Part shown: positions 21,578 to 33,064 of the stretch, one piece after another | Layout of the letters: each line of letters opens with the position of its first letter | How positions within the stretch are numbered: position 1 is the stretch's first letter | Program-made: the position numbers and the translations under genes | The notes under the pieces: generated by a model | What the model saw: only the letters and a program-made list of their open reading frames with translations | Database searches by the model: none | What the model was told of the DNA's origin: nothing | Assembly: GCA_039707655.1 (NCBI GenBank) | Contig: CM077668.1 | Location: forward strand, 66,729,086-66,793,085 | DNA from: Elymus sibiricus | Lineage: Eukaryota; Streptophyta; Magnoliopsida; Poales; Poaceae | Length of the DNA stretch: 64,000 nt | Direction: 5' to 3'

Positions 21578-23688
21578 CTATCGAGAGAGAAGGAGGGGGG
21601 AGAAACAATAAATTCACGGCAAAAATGCAATCACTAAGCATGACATGCCTAAATGATAAGCAGAGGTGTTTTACTGCTTAACTAAATGATTTAGATAATT
21701 TAGGAATTTATTTGGATTTATTTTATTAAAGTCAGGCACTATTCATTTATCAGATACGGGCAAAATGTTCCATGTTCGGTATGTTAGAGGGGTGTGGCGG
21801 TTATGTGGGTGGCATAATCGGATTCTTCATATTTTTCTGATCGTTTTACATATAAATTATTTTCATCTCACTTACGGTTTAAAACATATGATTTATCAAA
21901 GTTTTAAATATTTTCTGGAATTTATTTAATTAAACAATTCGTATTATCCAGAATAGTGATTGCTGACGTCAGTATGACGTCAGCTTGACGTCAGTGGGTC
22001 AACTGAGCTGACCAGAGTCAATTCTGACTTGCGGGACCCACCTGTCATACCCAGAAGTTAATCCAGGGTTAATTTTAAACTAAACAGAGTTAATTAACTG
22101 GTGGGCCCAGCCTGTCAGTGACCTATTAACTAATTAGATTAAGTTTTAACTAAAAATGGTTTAATTAGACTGTTAACCGGAGAGGGCCCACACGTCAGCG
22201 TCTGTAGTGAACAGTAACCCGCGTTGACCGTAGTCAACGCGGTCAAACAGCGGCCTGGGACCCACTGTCAGCGTCACCGGGCGGGCCACGTCGGCCGCCA
22301 CGTCGGCGTTGCCGGAAACACGCCGCCGGCGAGCTCGAACACGGCGGTTCCTCGCCGGAGCCGACCGGGATTTCGCTACGGGCCATCGTTTCGGGCGTTT
22401 TCGGCTGCGTTCGAACAAGCGTTTCGCCCCGCGTCCATCTACGGCACTGGAACAGGCAGGGAAGGCCGGCAGGGCCGCCGGCGTTGAGCTGTGGCGGCGG
22501 CGGTTCTCGGGTGAGCTCGGGCAAGCGGCTACGGGGCACTAGCGATCTAACGGAGTTCACCGGCGAGCTCTACGGAGCAGCAGGGTCACGGCGGGCAACG
22601 TGCGACGGCACAGGCGGCTGTGCTTCGAGCCGTACGACGGCAATGGCGCCGCCGAGCTCGGCCAACTCGGGAACAACGACAGAACGACGAGCAGCGCGAA
22701 AACGAGGGAGGGGAGCAGATTGGGTGCTCACTGAGGGGCTACGACAAGCCGTTGGCGGTTTAGTAGCGACAGCGAGGGTCGCCGGAGACGGAGGAGAGCG
22801 GCGGCGGTCGGAGATGCGGTCGAGGTCGATTCGGTGGCTGCGGCGATCCCCGGCTCAAACGGATGGCAGAGAAGGGAGTAGCAGTCGCCGACACTCCCTC
22901 CAGGCACGGCTGCGGCGCTCGGGGACGCCTGTGGCCAAGGCGGCGACGGATGGCAGCGGCTGCTGTGCTCGGTCAGAGGGGGGGAAAAGAGGCGAGCGCG
23001 AGCGAGGAGATGGGAGGAGGAATGGCGTTGTCGACCAGGGGGAATGGAGGAGGCGGCCCTTATCCCCCCGTTCAACCACTCCGGCTCGGTGGCGAGCGGT
23101 GGACGGCCACCGTACGCGCCGGATGCGGGCGAGGAGACACGGCGGCGGGAGCAGGTGAGGACGAACAGGTACGGACCGGCTGGGCCGGCGCAGCCCAGTG
23201 CCAGGTATGTCTTTCTCCCGTTTTCATTTTCTGTTCTTCCTTTTTATTTAATAATAACAGAGAAGGAAAATGATTTATCTGGGCCGCCAAATGATTTAGG
23301 AAATTTATGGAGCTTGGCCCATTAAATCAAACACATTTTTAGGCAGTGCCACAAATATTTTGGGAGGCAGATAATTCCATTTGCATTTTTCACAAATGAA
23401 ATTGCAGTTTTATATTGCTGGAACAACACTGTTTTAAATGCTACTGTTCATCTTTGCATATGAGTGATGTTGTTTTCCTGAACAGATATTAGTTTAGGAA
23501 TATTTGTTATTTAATGAACATTTTTATTTCCAATTTGGACAACTTTTATTTTCACTTTGAATTTGAATTATAATTTGAATTGAAATTTGAAATGAGGTAT
23601 GATGCTAATGATGATTAAGCACTGTTAAGCCTGGTGACATGGCATTATCAAGAGGGGATTACTGTAGCTATTACATAGGGATGTTACA

Positions 23689-23702
23689 ATTCTCCTCCTC
23701 TA
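23689..23702 (-). promoter_or_regulatory. Element N polypurine tract
   Basis: agaggaggagaat immediately precedes the 3' LTR on the minus strand, the position of the plus-strand DNA primer. Confidence 0.7.
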
Positions 23703-23724
23703 TAAGAAATTCTCGTCCCGAGAA

Positions 23725-25740
23725 TTAAGAGGTAGGTTGAAAGAAAGCGGGATACTCTTCACGAAGACGATCCTCGCGTTCCCAAGTGGCTTCATCCTCA
23801 GAATGATTCGACCCCTGAACTTTAAGGAACTTGATCGACTTCTGACGGGTCCGTCGCTCAGCTTGATCAAGAATGCGGATCAGATACTCTGGATAAGACA
23901 TATCTTCTCGCAATTCAAGCACTTCATGATCCACTACTCGGATAGGATTCTTGAAGCAGCGTCGGAGTTGCGACACATGGAAGACATCATGAACCTGAGA
24001 AAGATTCGGCGGCAATTCCAATTGGTATGCCACTTCTCCTCGACGGGCGAGAATACGGAACGGGCCAATGTAGCGGGGAGCTAACTTGCCCTTGATTCCA
24101 AATCGATGAGTGCCCTTGAACGGAGTAACACGAAGGTATGCCTGTTCACCAGGTTGATAGACCATTACCTTGTGTTTTCGGTCATAGTTGCTCTTTTGAC
24201 GAGACTGAGCAGTCTTCAAATTTTCACGGATAATGCGGACTTGTTCTTCAGCTTGTTGAATAATGTCCGGTCCAACGAGTGACCGTTCCCTAGTTTCTGA
24301 CCAATTCAGAGGGGTTCGACACTTACGTCCATAAAGAACTTCAAACGGTGCCATCTTCAAACTAGCTTGATAGCTATTATTGTAAGAGAATTCGGCATAT
24401 GGGAGAGATTCCTCCCATTTCTTACCGAATGAGATGACACAAGCTCGAAGCATATCTTCAAGCACTTGATTGACTCGTTCAACTTGTCCCTGGGATTGGG
24501 GGTGAAAAGCAGTGCTGTAGGACAGATGAGTTCCCATAGCTTCTTGGAAACTGTTCCAAAATCTTAAGGTAAAGAGGCAGCCACGGTCTGAGCTAATTTC
24601 CAACGGAATACCGTGAAGTGACACGATTCTGGAAACATACAAGTCTGCTAACTGACTAGCAATGATTGTCTCCTTGACTGGCAGAAAGTGAGCAACCTTA
24701 GAGAACCGGTCAATGACGACAAAGATAGCATCATGACCCTTCTGCGATATGGGAAAACCAGTAATGAAATCTTTTTCGACTTTGTCCCATTTCCATTCAG
24801 GAATATCAAGTGGTTGCATAAGTCCAGCAGGCCTTTGATGTTCAGCCTTGATGCGACGGCAAACGTCACACTTAGCAACATAACGAGCGATATCTTGTTT
24901 CATACCAGGCCACCAGAATCTCTGATGAATGTCTTGGTACATCTTTGTGCTGCCAGGGTGAATTGAGAGAGGCGTTTCATGTGCTTCTTTCATAACGTCC
25001 TTCCTCATATCCTGGTTGTGAGTTGTAGGGACCACTAAGCGACCGTTGAAGAACAAACCGTCTTGGTCATCTAGGTAGAAGTCTGAATACTTTCCTTCCC
25101 CAAGATATCGTTTAATCTTGTGGACTTTGGAGTCATACTTCTGCATACTTCTGATCATATGCTCGAGATTTGATTCAACAACCAGGGTATTGAGATGACC
25201 CTGTGGAACAATATGGAGGTTCAACTTGTGAAGCTCTTCATAAAGCATAGGTTGCGCTTCCTGAACCATGAGGTTGTTGCAATAAGCCTTGCGGCTCAAA
25301 GCATCGGCCATTACATTAGCCTTGCCAGGGGTATAGGAAATATTCATGTCATAATCGGCTATTGTCTCTAGCCACCTTTGTTGTCGGAGGTTCAAGTCTG
25401 GTTGAGTATACAGATACTTCAGACTTTGGTGATCCGTGTATATCTCGCATCGATTACCAAGGAGGTAATGTCTCCACAGCTTCAAGGCATAAATAACTGC
25501 AGCAAGCTCGAGATCATGTACTGGATAATTTTCCTCGTGAGGACGCAATTGACGAGAGCCATAAGCAATTACTCTGCGCTCTTGCATTAGGACACAGCCT
25601 AATCCTTGACGAGATGCATCACAGTAAATCACGAAATCCTTTTGGGAATCTGGGGGTGCTAGCACTGGGGCAGATGTCAGCTTATCTTTAAGTGTCTGAA
25701 AGCTTTCCTGACAATTTTTCTGTCCACTCAAATTTAACAC
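23725..25740 (-). CDS. Element N pol fragment: RNase H, integrase, chromodomain-like tail
   Basis: 671 open codons. Residues 15-150: RNase H (CDASRQGLGCVLMQ, LELAAVIYALKLWRHYL, YTDHQSLKYLY). Residues about 255-300: integrase zinc finger (HPGSTKMYQDIHQRFWWPGM then CDVCRRIK). The core has catalytic residues in KDFITGFP, SSDRGCLFT and HPQSQGQVERVNQ. The C-terminal SH3-like part has GIKGKLAPRYIGPF. The last 60 residues (YLIRILDQAERRTRQKSIKFLKVQ, EATWERED) form a chromodomain-like tail, which in chromoviruses directs integration to heterochromatin. The first Met is arbitrary: RT thumb sequence reads in upstream across a frameshift near 25735. Lacking most of RT it cannot replicate by itself, but the integrase frame is fully open. 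Confidence 0.88.
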   Translation of the reverse strand: MLNLSGQKNCQESFQTLKDKLTSAPVLAPPDSQKDFVIYCDASRQGLGCVLMQERRVIAYGSRQLRPHEENYPVHDLELAAVIYALKLWRHYLLGNRCEIYTDHQSLKYLYTQPDLNLRQQRWLETIADYDMNISYTPGKANVMADALSRKAYCNNLMVQEAQPMLYEELHKLNLHIVPQGHLNTLVVESNLEHMIRSMQKYDSKVHKIKRYLGEGKYSDFYLDDQDGLFFNGRLVVPTTHNQDMRKDVMKEAHETPLSIHPGSTKMYQDIHQRFWWPGMKQDIARYVAKCDVCRRIKAEHQRPAGLMQPLDIPEWKWDKVEKDFITGFPISQKGHDAIFVVIDRFSKVAHFLPVKETIIASQLADLYVSRIVSLHGIPLEISSDRGCLFTLRFWNSFQEAMGTHLSYSTAFHPQSQGQVERVNQVLEDMLRACVISFGKKWEESLPYAEFSYNNSYQASLKMAPFEVLYGRKCRTPLNWSETRERSLVGPDIIQQAEEQVRIIRENLKTAQSRQKSNYDRKHKVMVYQPGEQAYLRVTPFKGTHRFGIKGKLAPRYIGPFRILARRGEVAYQLELPPNLSQVHDVFHVSQLRRCFKNPIRVVDHEVLELREDMSYPEYLIRILDQAERRTRQKSIKFLKVQGSNHSEDEATWEREDRLREEYPAFFQPTS

Positions 25741-25987
25741 CTTTGTGGAGCAGATCAGTCAACGGCTTAGCAATCTTGGAGAAGTTCTCGACGAATCAGC
25801 GGCAATAACTAGCGAGACCGAGAAAACTTCTGACTTGCTTGACATTCTTCGGGGGAGTCCAGTCAAGAATGGCCTGAACTCGTTCTGGGTTAACAGCAAT
25901 GCAGTGGCAGGAAGTCAAGGATGTTGTCGATGATAACATCGATATGTGATTTCCAAGGATGGCATAGCTGTTTAACAAAAGTGTCAA
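25736..25987 (-). pseudogene. Element N residual RT thumb
   Basis: VNPERVQAILDWTPPKNVKQ then VRSFLGLASYCRR (25796-25900), and RFVENFSKIAKPLTDLL in another frame (25740-25800). RT palm motifs are absent; a large deletion lies immediately upstream on the minus strand (near 25925). Confidence 0.8.
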
Positions 25988-26336
25988 ATGACAGTGAGAA
26001 GTATAATATAACTTGGAGAGAAAAGGTTAAACAACCCAATGGAAAGGAAAATGTGATTACCAGATTAATCAGATCAATGGTAAGGAAATAGTGCAGATAA
26101 TCCAGCTCTCCGGGTGGATGTGATCACGAGAACCTAATGGTAGAGTTAGTAAAATCTTTAACCCGAAAGGAAGAGAAGTTCAGAACCCAGAGTATAGAAG
26201 AGGAATAAAAGATCCTAATACCACCCATTGGCAACGTGGGCCCGTAACCCACACAGCCATGTTAGTAAAATAGTTTTCAAAGTCTAGACTCAACTTCGGC
26301 CAAGGAGTTGGAAAGGGGGCTTCCTACAGGCAGTCG
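25988..26336 (-). other. Element N leader remnant
   Basis: Sequence between the primer site and the deletion point. It has no recognisable coding and is presumably 5' untranslated leader. Confidence 0.5.
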
Positions 26337-26348
26337 GCTCTGATACCA
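26337..26348 (-). promoter_or_regulatory. Element N primer binding site (initiator tRNA-Met)
   Basis: tggtatcagagc on the minus strand, three bases after the 5' LTR, matches the plant initiator tRNA-Met 3' end complement. Confidence 0.88.
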
Positions 26349-26351
26349 ACC

Positions 26352-29300
26352 TGTGACGCCCCCATCTTAATCGTGCACTAACCATACACGCAAATGCACA
26401 CGATCAAGCCTAGGGACTCACTTGAAGATATCACAACACAACTCTAAACACAAATAAAATAATACAAGCTTATATTACAAGCCAGGGGCCTCGAGGGCTC
26501 GAATACAAAAGCTTGCGCATACAAGCGTTAGCGGAAACAAAAGTATCTGAGTACAGACACAAAAAGTTAAACAAGCCTGCCTTAAGAAGGCGAAAACAAA
26601 CAACAACTCTGATCGAAAGAGGCGAGGCCTCCTGCCTGGGAGCCTCCGAACTACTCCTGGTCGTCGAAGATCTCCGCGTCATAATAGGCTCCTCCGGGGA
26701 TCTCCTGCTCCTGGGCTCCGACATCTGAATTGCAGCAATCGGATGTGGGGGAAAGAATAGCAAAGCAACCGTGAGTACTCATCCGAAGTACTCACAAGAC
26801 TGACATCAGATCTAAAGTACATATGCATCGGTATCAAAGGAAGGTTGTATATGTGGACTGAACTGCAGAAATGCCAGAATAGGGGGAAAGGCCTAGCCTA
26901 TCGAAGACTAGCATCTTCAGCGGTCTTGCAGCATTAGAAGAGTGCAGATTAGCATATTATAATTTAACAAGCATGTTTAAGCAAAGCCCAGAGATTCTTC
27001 CTCGACTCCCTGCGAGAAAGCAATCCCGGAGCTTACAATTAATTTAACATGTATCCAATTCAAGTAGTAATAGATCGTGATACAACACTGAGCGTCCTGT
27101 TACCGTGGACACGGCTATTCGAATAGATAACTTCCCTGCAGGGGTGCACTACTGTTACCCAACACGCTCGATTAACTCTGGCCGGACACACTTTCCTGGG
27201 TCATGCCCGGCCTCGGCTGATCGACACGACGCAGTCCTACCTAGGCTAAGCAGAGAGGTCCCCGTCGGTCTACATCCTAAGCGCTCAGGGGTCTTGGGCC
27301 ATCGCCCTGTGCAGATCAATACCCAAATCCGTTATCGCATTATTAGGAGCTCGCGGTGACGATCAGTACACCTGTCGTCCCGTCTCGAGGAAGTGCAACA
27401 AGGGCCAGGCCCATCCCTCTCTAGGGCGGTCCCTGCCTGCCCGGCCGCGCCTCGTAATTATCTCGCGGGTGCCCTCCAGGTCAACCCGACTTCCCAGGAG
27501 ACTGTCGGGAACTCAGGTCCACCTCAACCGGGGTGGTACCGCCTGTCCCTTCAGTCCTGCCATAACAGTACCAGGGGGCAACCGTGTAATGTAATCGTGT
27601 GTCTGTAACATCAACGGGAAATACGAGGAATTACCCTCGATGGATTCCCACTCGATGCCTCCGTCAAGGTGAACCCGGAGGAATCACCCTCGATGGTTCA
27701 CGCTTGAGGGGTTGCCCGACAGAAGCATCGTCGGAGATGGTGGTAGAGGAATCACCCTCATATCCCACAACCGACTAGCTGTACCACAGAGGCATATCCG
27801 GAGTGAGATAAGAGGTATCACCCTCGACACTCGATTTTAGCTCTGCAGAGTCGAGCAACTTAAGGGGGATGTGCGGTGATGTGCTAGTCTCAGCCCGTCG
27901 ATCACTTCGATCGGGGCAACTGTAACTAAGCAAGACAACTGGAGCGAGGAAGAGGGGCCACAGATGGTTCATCATCAACCTACACTAAGCATTTGGGATA
28001 TCAGGTAATTCTCAACAGAAGTTACAATAAACAGGCTATGCATCAGAATAGGATAAATCAACAGCAGTAGCAAATCCTAATGCAAGCAGGAGGGAGAGAG
28101 AGTAGGTGATATAGGCATGCGTCAAGGGGGTTTGCTTGCCTGGAAGCTCTGCTGAAAGGGGCTGGTTGTCTGACGGCTGCTCGTCGGGAGCGTGGTCGTA
28201 CTCGGATGCGTCGGCGTCGGTCTCGGCGTCTATCGAGAGAGAAGGAGGGGGAAGAAACAATAAATTCACGGCAAAAATGCAATCACTAAGCATGACATGC
28301 CTAAACGATAAGCAGAGGTGTTTTACTGCTTAACTAAATGATTTAGATAATTTAGGAATTTATTTGGATTTATTTTATTAAAGTCAGTCACTATTCATTT
28401 ATCAGATACGGGCAAAATGTTCCATGTTCGGTATGTTAGAGGGGTGTGGTGGTTATGTGGGTGGCATAATCAGATTCTTCATATTTTTCTGATCGTTTTA
28501 CATATATAAATTATTTTCATCTGACTTACGGTTTAAAAGATATGATTTATCAAAGTTTTAAATATTTTCTGGAATTTATTTAATTAAACAATTCGTATTA
28601 TCCAGAATAGTGATTGCTGACGTCAGTATGACGTCAGCTTGACGTCAGTGGGTCAACTGAGCTGACCAGAGTCAATTCTGACTTGCGGGACCCACCTGTC
28701 ATACCCAGAAGTTAATCCAGGGTTAATTTTAAACTAAACAGAGTTAATTAACTGGTGGGCCCAGCCTGTCAGTGATCTATTAACTAATTAGATTAATTTT
28801 AACTAAAAACGGTTTAATTAGACTGTTAACCGGAGAGGGCCCACACGTCAGCGTCTGTAGTGAACAGTAACCCGCGTTGACCGTAGTCAACGCGGTCAAA
28901 CAGCGGCCTGGGACCCACTGTCAGCGTCACCGGGCGGGCCACGTCGACTGCCACGTCGGCGTTGCCGGAAACACACCGCCGGCGAGGTCGAACACGGCGG
29001 TTCCTCGCCGGAGCCGACCGGGATTTTGGTACGGGCCATCATTTCGGGCGTTTTCGGTTGCGTTCAAACAAGCGTTTCGCCCCGCGTCCATCTACGGCAC
29101 TGGAACGGGCAGGGGAGGCCGGCAGGGCCGCCGGCGTTGAGCCGTGGCGGCGGCGGTTCTCGGGTGAGCTCGGGCAAGCGGCTACAGGGCACTAGCGATC
29201 TAACAGAGTTCACCGGCGAGCTCTACGGTGCAGCAGGGTCACGGCAGGCAAAGTGCGACGGCACGGGTAGCTGTGCTTCGAGGCGTACGACGGCAATGGC

Positions 29301-30340
29301 GCCGCCGAGCTCGGCCAACTCGGGAACAACGACAGAACGACGAGCGGCGCAAAAACGAGGGAGGGGAGGAGATTGGGTGCTCACTGAGGGGCTACGACAA
29401 GCCGTTGGCGGTTTAGTAGCGACAGTGAGGGTCGCCGGAGACGGAGGAGAGCGGCGGTGGTCGGAGATGCGGTCGAGGTCAATTCGGCGGCTGCGGCGAT
29501 CCCCGGCTCAAACGGATGGCAGAGAAGGGAGTAGCAGTCGCCGGCACTCCCTCCAGGCACGGCTGCGGCGCTCGGGGACGCCTGTGGCCGCGGCGGCGAC
29601 GGATGGCAGCGGCTGCTGCGCTCGGTTAGAGGGGGGGGGGGGAAGAGGCGAGCCTGAGCGAGGAGATGGGAGGTGGAATGGCGTTGGCGACCAGGGGGAA
29701 TGGAGGAAGCGGCCCTTATCCCCCCGTTCAACCACTTCGGCTCGGTGGCGAGCGGTGGACGGCCGCCGTACGCGCCGGATGCGGGCGAGGCGACACGGCG
29801 GCGGGAGCAGGTGAGGACGAACAGGTACGGGCCGGCTGGCCGGCGCGGCCCAGTGCCATGTAAGTCTTTCGCCTGTTTTCATTTTCTGTTATTCCCTTTT
29901 ATTTAATAACAGAGAAGGAAAATGATTTATCTGGGCCTCCAAATGATTTAGGAAATTTATGGATCTTGGCCCATTAAATCCAACACATTTTTAGGCAGTG
30001 CCACAAATATTTTGGGAGGCAGATAATTCCATTTGCATTTTTCACAAATGAAATTGCAATTTTATATTGCTGGAACAGCACTGTTTTAAATGCTACTGTC
30101 CATCTTTGCATATGAGTGATGTTGTTTTCCTGAACAGATATTAGTTTAGGAATATTTGTTATTTAATGAACATTTTTATTTCCAATTTGGACAACTTTTA
30201 TTTTCACTTTGAATTTGAATTATAATTTGAATTGAAATTTGAAATGAGGTATGATGCTAATGATGATTAAGCACTGTTAAGCCTGGTGACATGGCATTAT
30301 CAAGAGGGGATTACTGTAGCTATTACATGGGGATGTTACA
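26352..30340 (-). repeat. Element N 5' LTR, 3989 bp
   Basis: Partner of 19518-23688, with a roughly 182-bp deletion where ccctgtgca joins gatcaatac (27311-27315). It contains exon pair 26651-26724 and 28140-28229. Confidence 0.92.
26651..28229 (-). other. LTR-embedded exon pair, N 5' LTR copy
   Basis: Upstream exon 28140-28229 (90 nt) and downstream exon 26651-26724 (74 nt coding) have the same sites and phase as the 3' LTR copy, including the GC donor. Differences from that copy inside the frame are mostly silent (tac/tat twice, gca/gcg, cct/ccc), with one Lys/Glu change. Confidence 0.45.
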
Positions 30341-30505
30341 AGTAGGGGGCATAGCAATAGAAGCAAGACCAATAATTTCATCTTTATTTGGTAATTCTTT
30401 ATCATGAGGTTGTCTACGAAACTTGGAGAAATTAAATTCATGAGACACATCACCAAAATTAACACTAACAATTTCTTTATTGCAATCAATCTTAGCATTT
30501 ACTGT
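30341..30505 (-). pseudogene. M2 pol segment between nested elements N and F1
   Basis: Reads VNAKIDCNKEIVSVNFGDVS onward to IGLASIAMPP on the minus strand. It is the end of the protease region and start of the linker, continuing at 19517 after removal of N. It begins (30505) at the F1 insertion. Confidence 0.85.
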
Positions 30506-32027
30506 TGATACGTCTCCATCGTATCTATAATTTTTGATTGTTTCATGCCATTATCCTACAATTTCCACATACTTTTGGCAACATTTTATATGATTTTTGG
30601 GACTAACATATTGATCCAGTGCCCAGTGCCAGTTCCTGTTTTCTGCTGGTTTTTTATTTCACAGAAAATCCATATCAAACGAAGTCCAAACGTGATAAAA
30701 TTTTACGGAATTATTTTGGAATATATGTGATTTTTGGGAGGTGGAATCAACGCTAACGGAGGCCCACAGGCTCCACAAGGCAACAGGCCACGCCCCCCCT
30801 AGGCCATGCGGTGATGCCTTGTGGGCACACCATAAGTCAGTTGGGGCGCTTCTTCGGCCGCAAGGAAGCTTATATCGAAAAAAAATCGTGTTAAAATTTC
30901 AGCTCAATCGGAGTTACGGATCTCCGGGAATATAAGAAACGGTTTTCGGCCAGAAAACAGGGACGCGAAACAGAAGAGAAACAGAGAGAAAGATCCAATC
31001 TCGGAGGGGCTCCTCCCATCCGGGAGCCATGGCGGCCATGGACCAGAGGGGAAACTCTCCTCCCATCTAGGGGGGAGGCCAAGCAAGAAGAAGAAGAAGG
31101 AGGGGGGCTCTCTCCCCCTCTCTCCCGGTGGCGTCGGAACGTCGCCGAGGCAACCATCGTGACGGCGATCTACACCAGCAACTTCTCCGCCGCCAACACC
31201 AACTCTCTCCCCCTCTATGCAGCGGTGTAACCTCTCTATTCCCGCTGTAATTCTCTACTTAAACATGGTGCTTAACTCCATATATTATTATCCAATAATG
31301 TGTGGCAATCCTATGATGTTTGAGTAGATTCATTTTGTCCTATGGGTTGATTGATTATCGTGATTAGTTTGAGTTGAATGTTTTATTTTGGTGCTGTCCT
31401 ATGGTGCCCTCCGTGTCGCGCAAGCGTGTGGGATACCCGCTATAGGGTTTGCAATACGTTCATAATTCTCTTGTAGTGGGCGGCTAGAGTGACAGAAGCT
31501 TACACCCGAGTAAGGGGGTTGTTGCGTATGGGAGTAAAGGGGACTTTTTACTTAATGCTATGGTTGGGTTTTACCTTAATTATCTTTAGTAGTTGCGGAT
31601 GCTTGCTAGAGTTCCAATCATAAGTGCATATGATCCAAGTACGGAAAGTATGTTAGCTCATGCCTCTCCCTCATATAAAATTGCAATAATGATTACCGAT
31701 CTAGTTATCGATTGCCTAGGGACAAATCCTTTACTTGTGTTACAAAAGCTTTCTACTAAACAACTAATTTTTATTATCTTGCAAATTACTCATAGTTTTA
31801 TTCTCGCTAAGTACTTCTAGTTTTATCCGTGCAAATTTATCCTACTACACCTACAAAGTAGTTTTATTCTTGTTCTAGGTAAAGCGAACGTCAAGTGTGC
31901 GTAGAGTTGTATCGGTGGTCAATAGAACTTGAAGGGAATATTAATTCTACCTTTAGCTCCCCGTTGGGTTCGACACTCTTATTTATCGAAAAAGCTACAA
32001 TTGATCCCCTATACTTGTGGGTTATCA
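30506..32027 (+). repeat. F1 5' LTR
   Basis: 1522 bp, tgatacgtctcc ... gtgggttatca. Contains the hairpin at 30773-30824. Confidence 0.92.
30773..30824 (+). promoter_or_regulatory. LTR hairpin, F1 5' LTR copy
   Basis: ccacaaggca ... tgccttgtgg: ten perfect pairs. Compared with ccacaagc/gcttgtgg in M2, the eighth pair is exchanged from C:G to G:C. Confidence 0.65.
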
Positions 32028-32038
32028 AGACCTTTTTC

Positions 32039-32056
32039 TGGCGCCGTTGCCGAGGA
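32039..32056 (+). promoter_or_regulatory. F1 primer binding site (tRNA-Asp type)
   Basis: tggcgccgttgccgagga follows the LTR by 11 bp and differs by one base from the complement of a plant tRNA-Asp 3' end as I recall it. Confidence 0.7.
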
Positions 32057-32201
32057 GCAATAGCGTGAGGTGAATATTCTCGTGTGTGCTTGTTTGCTTT
32101 ATCACTAAGTAGTTTTTATTTTGTGCTCTTGTTTTCTATCTTTAGTTATGGGTAGGAAACGTAAAATACCAAAAAAAATAGTTGTACTTGCTAAACCAAT
32201 G

Positions 32202-33064
32202 TGTCGGTGTATAAAACATGGGTATTTTATACCCTGACTTATGCACAGACAGTAGCAGCCTCCTTTCCGGCCAAACCTTGCCGGGAACCGCCAAGACCAA
32301 GATTCAGGACCCAGTTGCGGAAGCCACTGGAGAGAAGCTCAAGACACAGCACCAACAAGCACTCAACTAGTGCCGAAGATGAAGACATTCCTTGCCGGCA
32401 AGGCTAAACCGGCAAGGTGAAGACCCGGCAAGCTCCGTACCGGCAAGCTTCTGCCAGTCCTCCAGCGCTCCACCTCACCACACAGATGTTCGCTAATGGA
32501 TGAGGTGTCGACCGCGCAGGCTGGTTGGTGAGGCTTGTCGGGCACTTGTCAGCACGCTGGGACAGGATTTGCCTTTAATGACACCCGTCCAGGAGGCGTG
32601 TCAGAATAATACGAGGTAGCTGGGCGAGCGGTGCAGAAACCTTGCCAGGACTACCTCTCCACATGATACCTAACGGTGCATTTAATGCTTTTGTCTTAAA
32701 CTGGCAGAATTAGGTATGATAGCATTGTTTGGTATCTAATCGCTATGTAATTACTGTTTTGCCACTGTGGTAACCCCCTGAGCTATAAAAGGAGGGCCAA
32801 GGCAACAGTTAGAGGGATTCAGACTCTTTACACAACTCGCATGTGCAGCTGCCTCTCCGCACCTTGCCGGGGAAGTGCTCCTTGTCCTCGTGTTCATACA
32901 CACTCAATATACCAAAGCAGGAGTAGGGTTTTACGCTTCTCAGCGGCCCGAACCTGGGTAAATCACCCTGCGCCCTCTGGTGATTCTGCTCTTTGTGCTT
33001 GCGTCTCCCCTCACCGAACCACAAGGGGCTCGATGGCCCCATAGATGGTCGTACCACCATGACA
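32202..33064 (+). mobile_element. Solo LTR, 863 bp, inside the F1 ORF
   Basis: Begins tgtcggtgtataaaac and ends accaccatgaca, with an exact TSD caatg at 32197-32201 and 33065-33069. It contains a clear TATA at 32784 (gctataaaagg). Its sequence is unlike the TGATACG LTRs, so it is a separate family (Copia or Gypsy not decidable). Confidence 0.88.
32784..32790 (+). promoter_or_regulatory. TATA box of the 863-bp solo LTR
   Basis: tataaaa in a context of agctataaaaggagggcc, 283 bp upstream of the regenerated ATG at 33067. Confidence 0.65.

Larger units (their letters stand above)
19518..23688 (-). repeat. Element N 3' LTR, 4171 bp
   Basis: Very similar to 26352-30340 but about 182 bp longer. 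The block around 20480-20662 is absent from the other LTR. It contains the exon pair at 19817-19890 and 21488-21577, the phased motif array at 20970-21175 and a GC-rich block at 22300-23160 ending in a gtgagc donor. Confidence 0.92.
19518..30340 (-). mobile_element. Element N, Gypsy chromovirus-like, 4-kb LTRs, internally deleted
   Basis: The LTRs at 19518-23688 (3') and 26352-30340 (5') start tgtaacatccc and end ggcgtcaca on the minus strand. An exact TSD agtag lies at 19513-19517 and 30341-30345. The internal region is only 2.66 kb. It has an initiator-Met primer site, a fragment of RT, then RNase H, integrase and a chromodomain-like tail, with gag, protease and most of RT missing. The chromodomain-like end and long LTRs suggest a Tekay/Del-type chromovirus, from recall. 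It interrupts M2 pol. Confidence 0.9.

Noticed and set aside
21384..21641. Read-through ORF starting MLSDCIFAVNLL upstream of the LTR exon
   Set aside because: In solo LTR I the pyrimidine tract before the exon differs by one base, so the upstream reading is not frame-conserved; a splice acceptor explains the boundary better.
22224..23158. Plus-strand frames of 70-224 codons in the GC-rich block of the N LTR (and 28877-29814)
   Set aside because: They are antisense to the element, GC-driven and change length between the two LTR copies.
26337..26348. tRNA gene at gctctgatacca
   Set aside because: Only 12 bases match, located exactly where a primer binding site should be; no cloverleaf.
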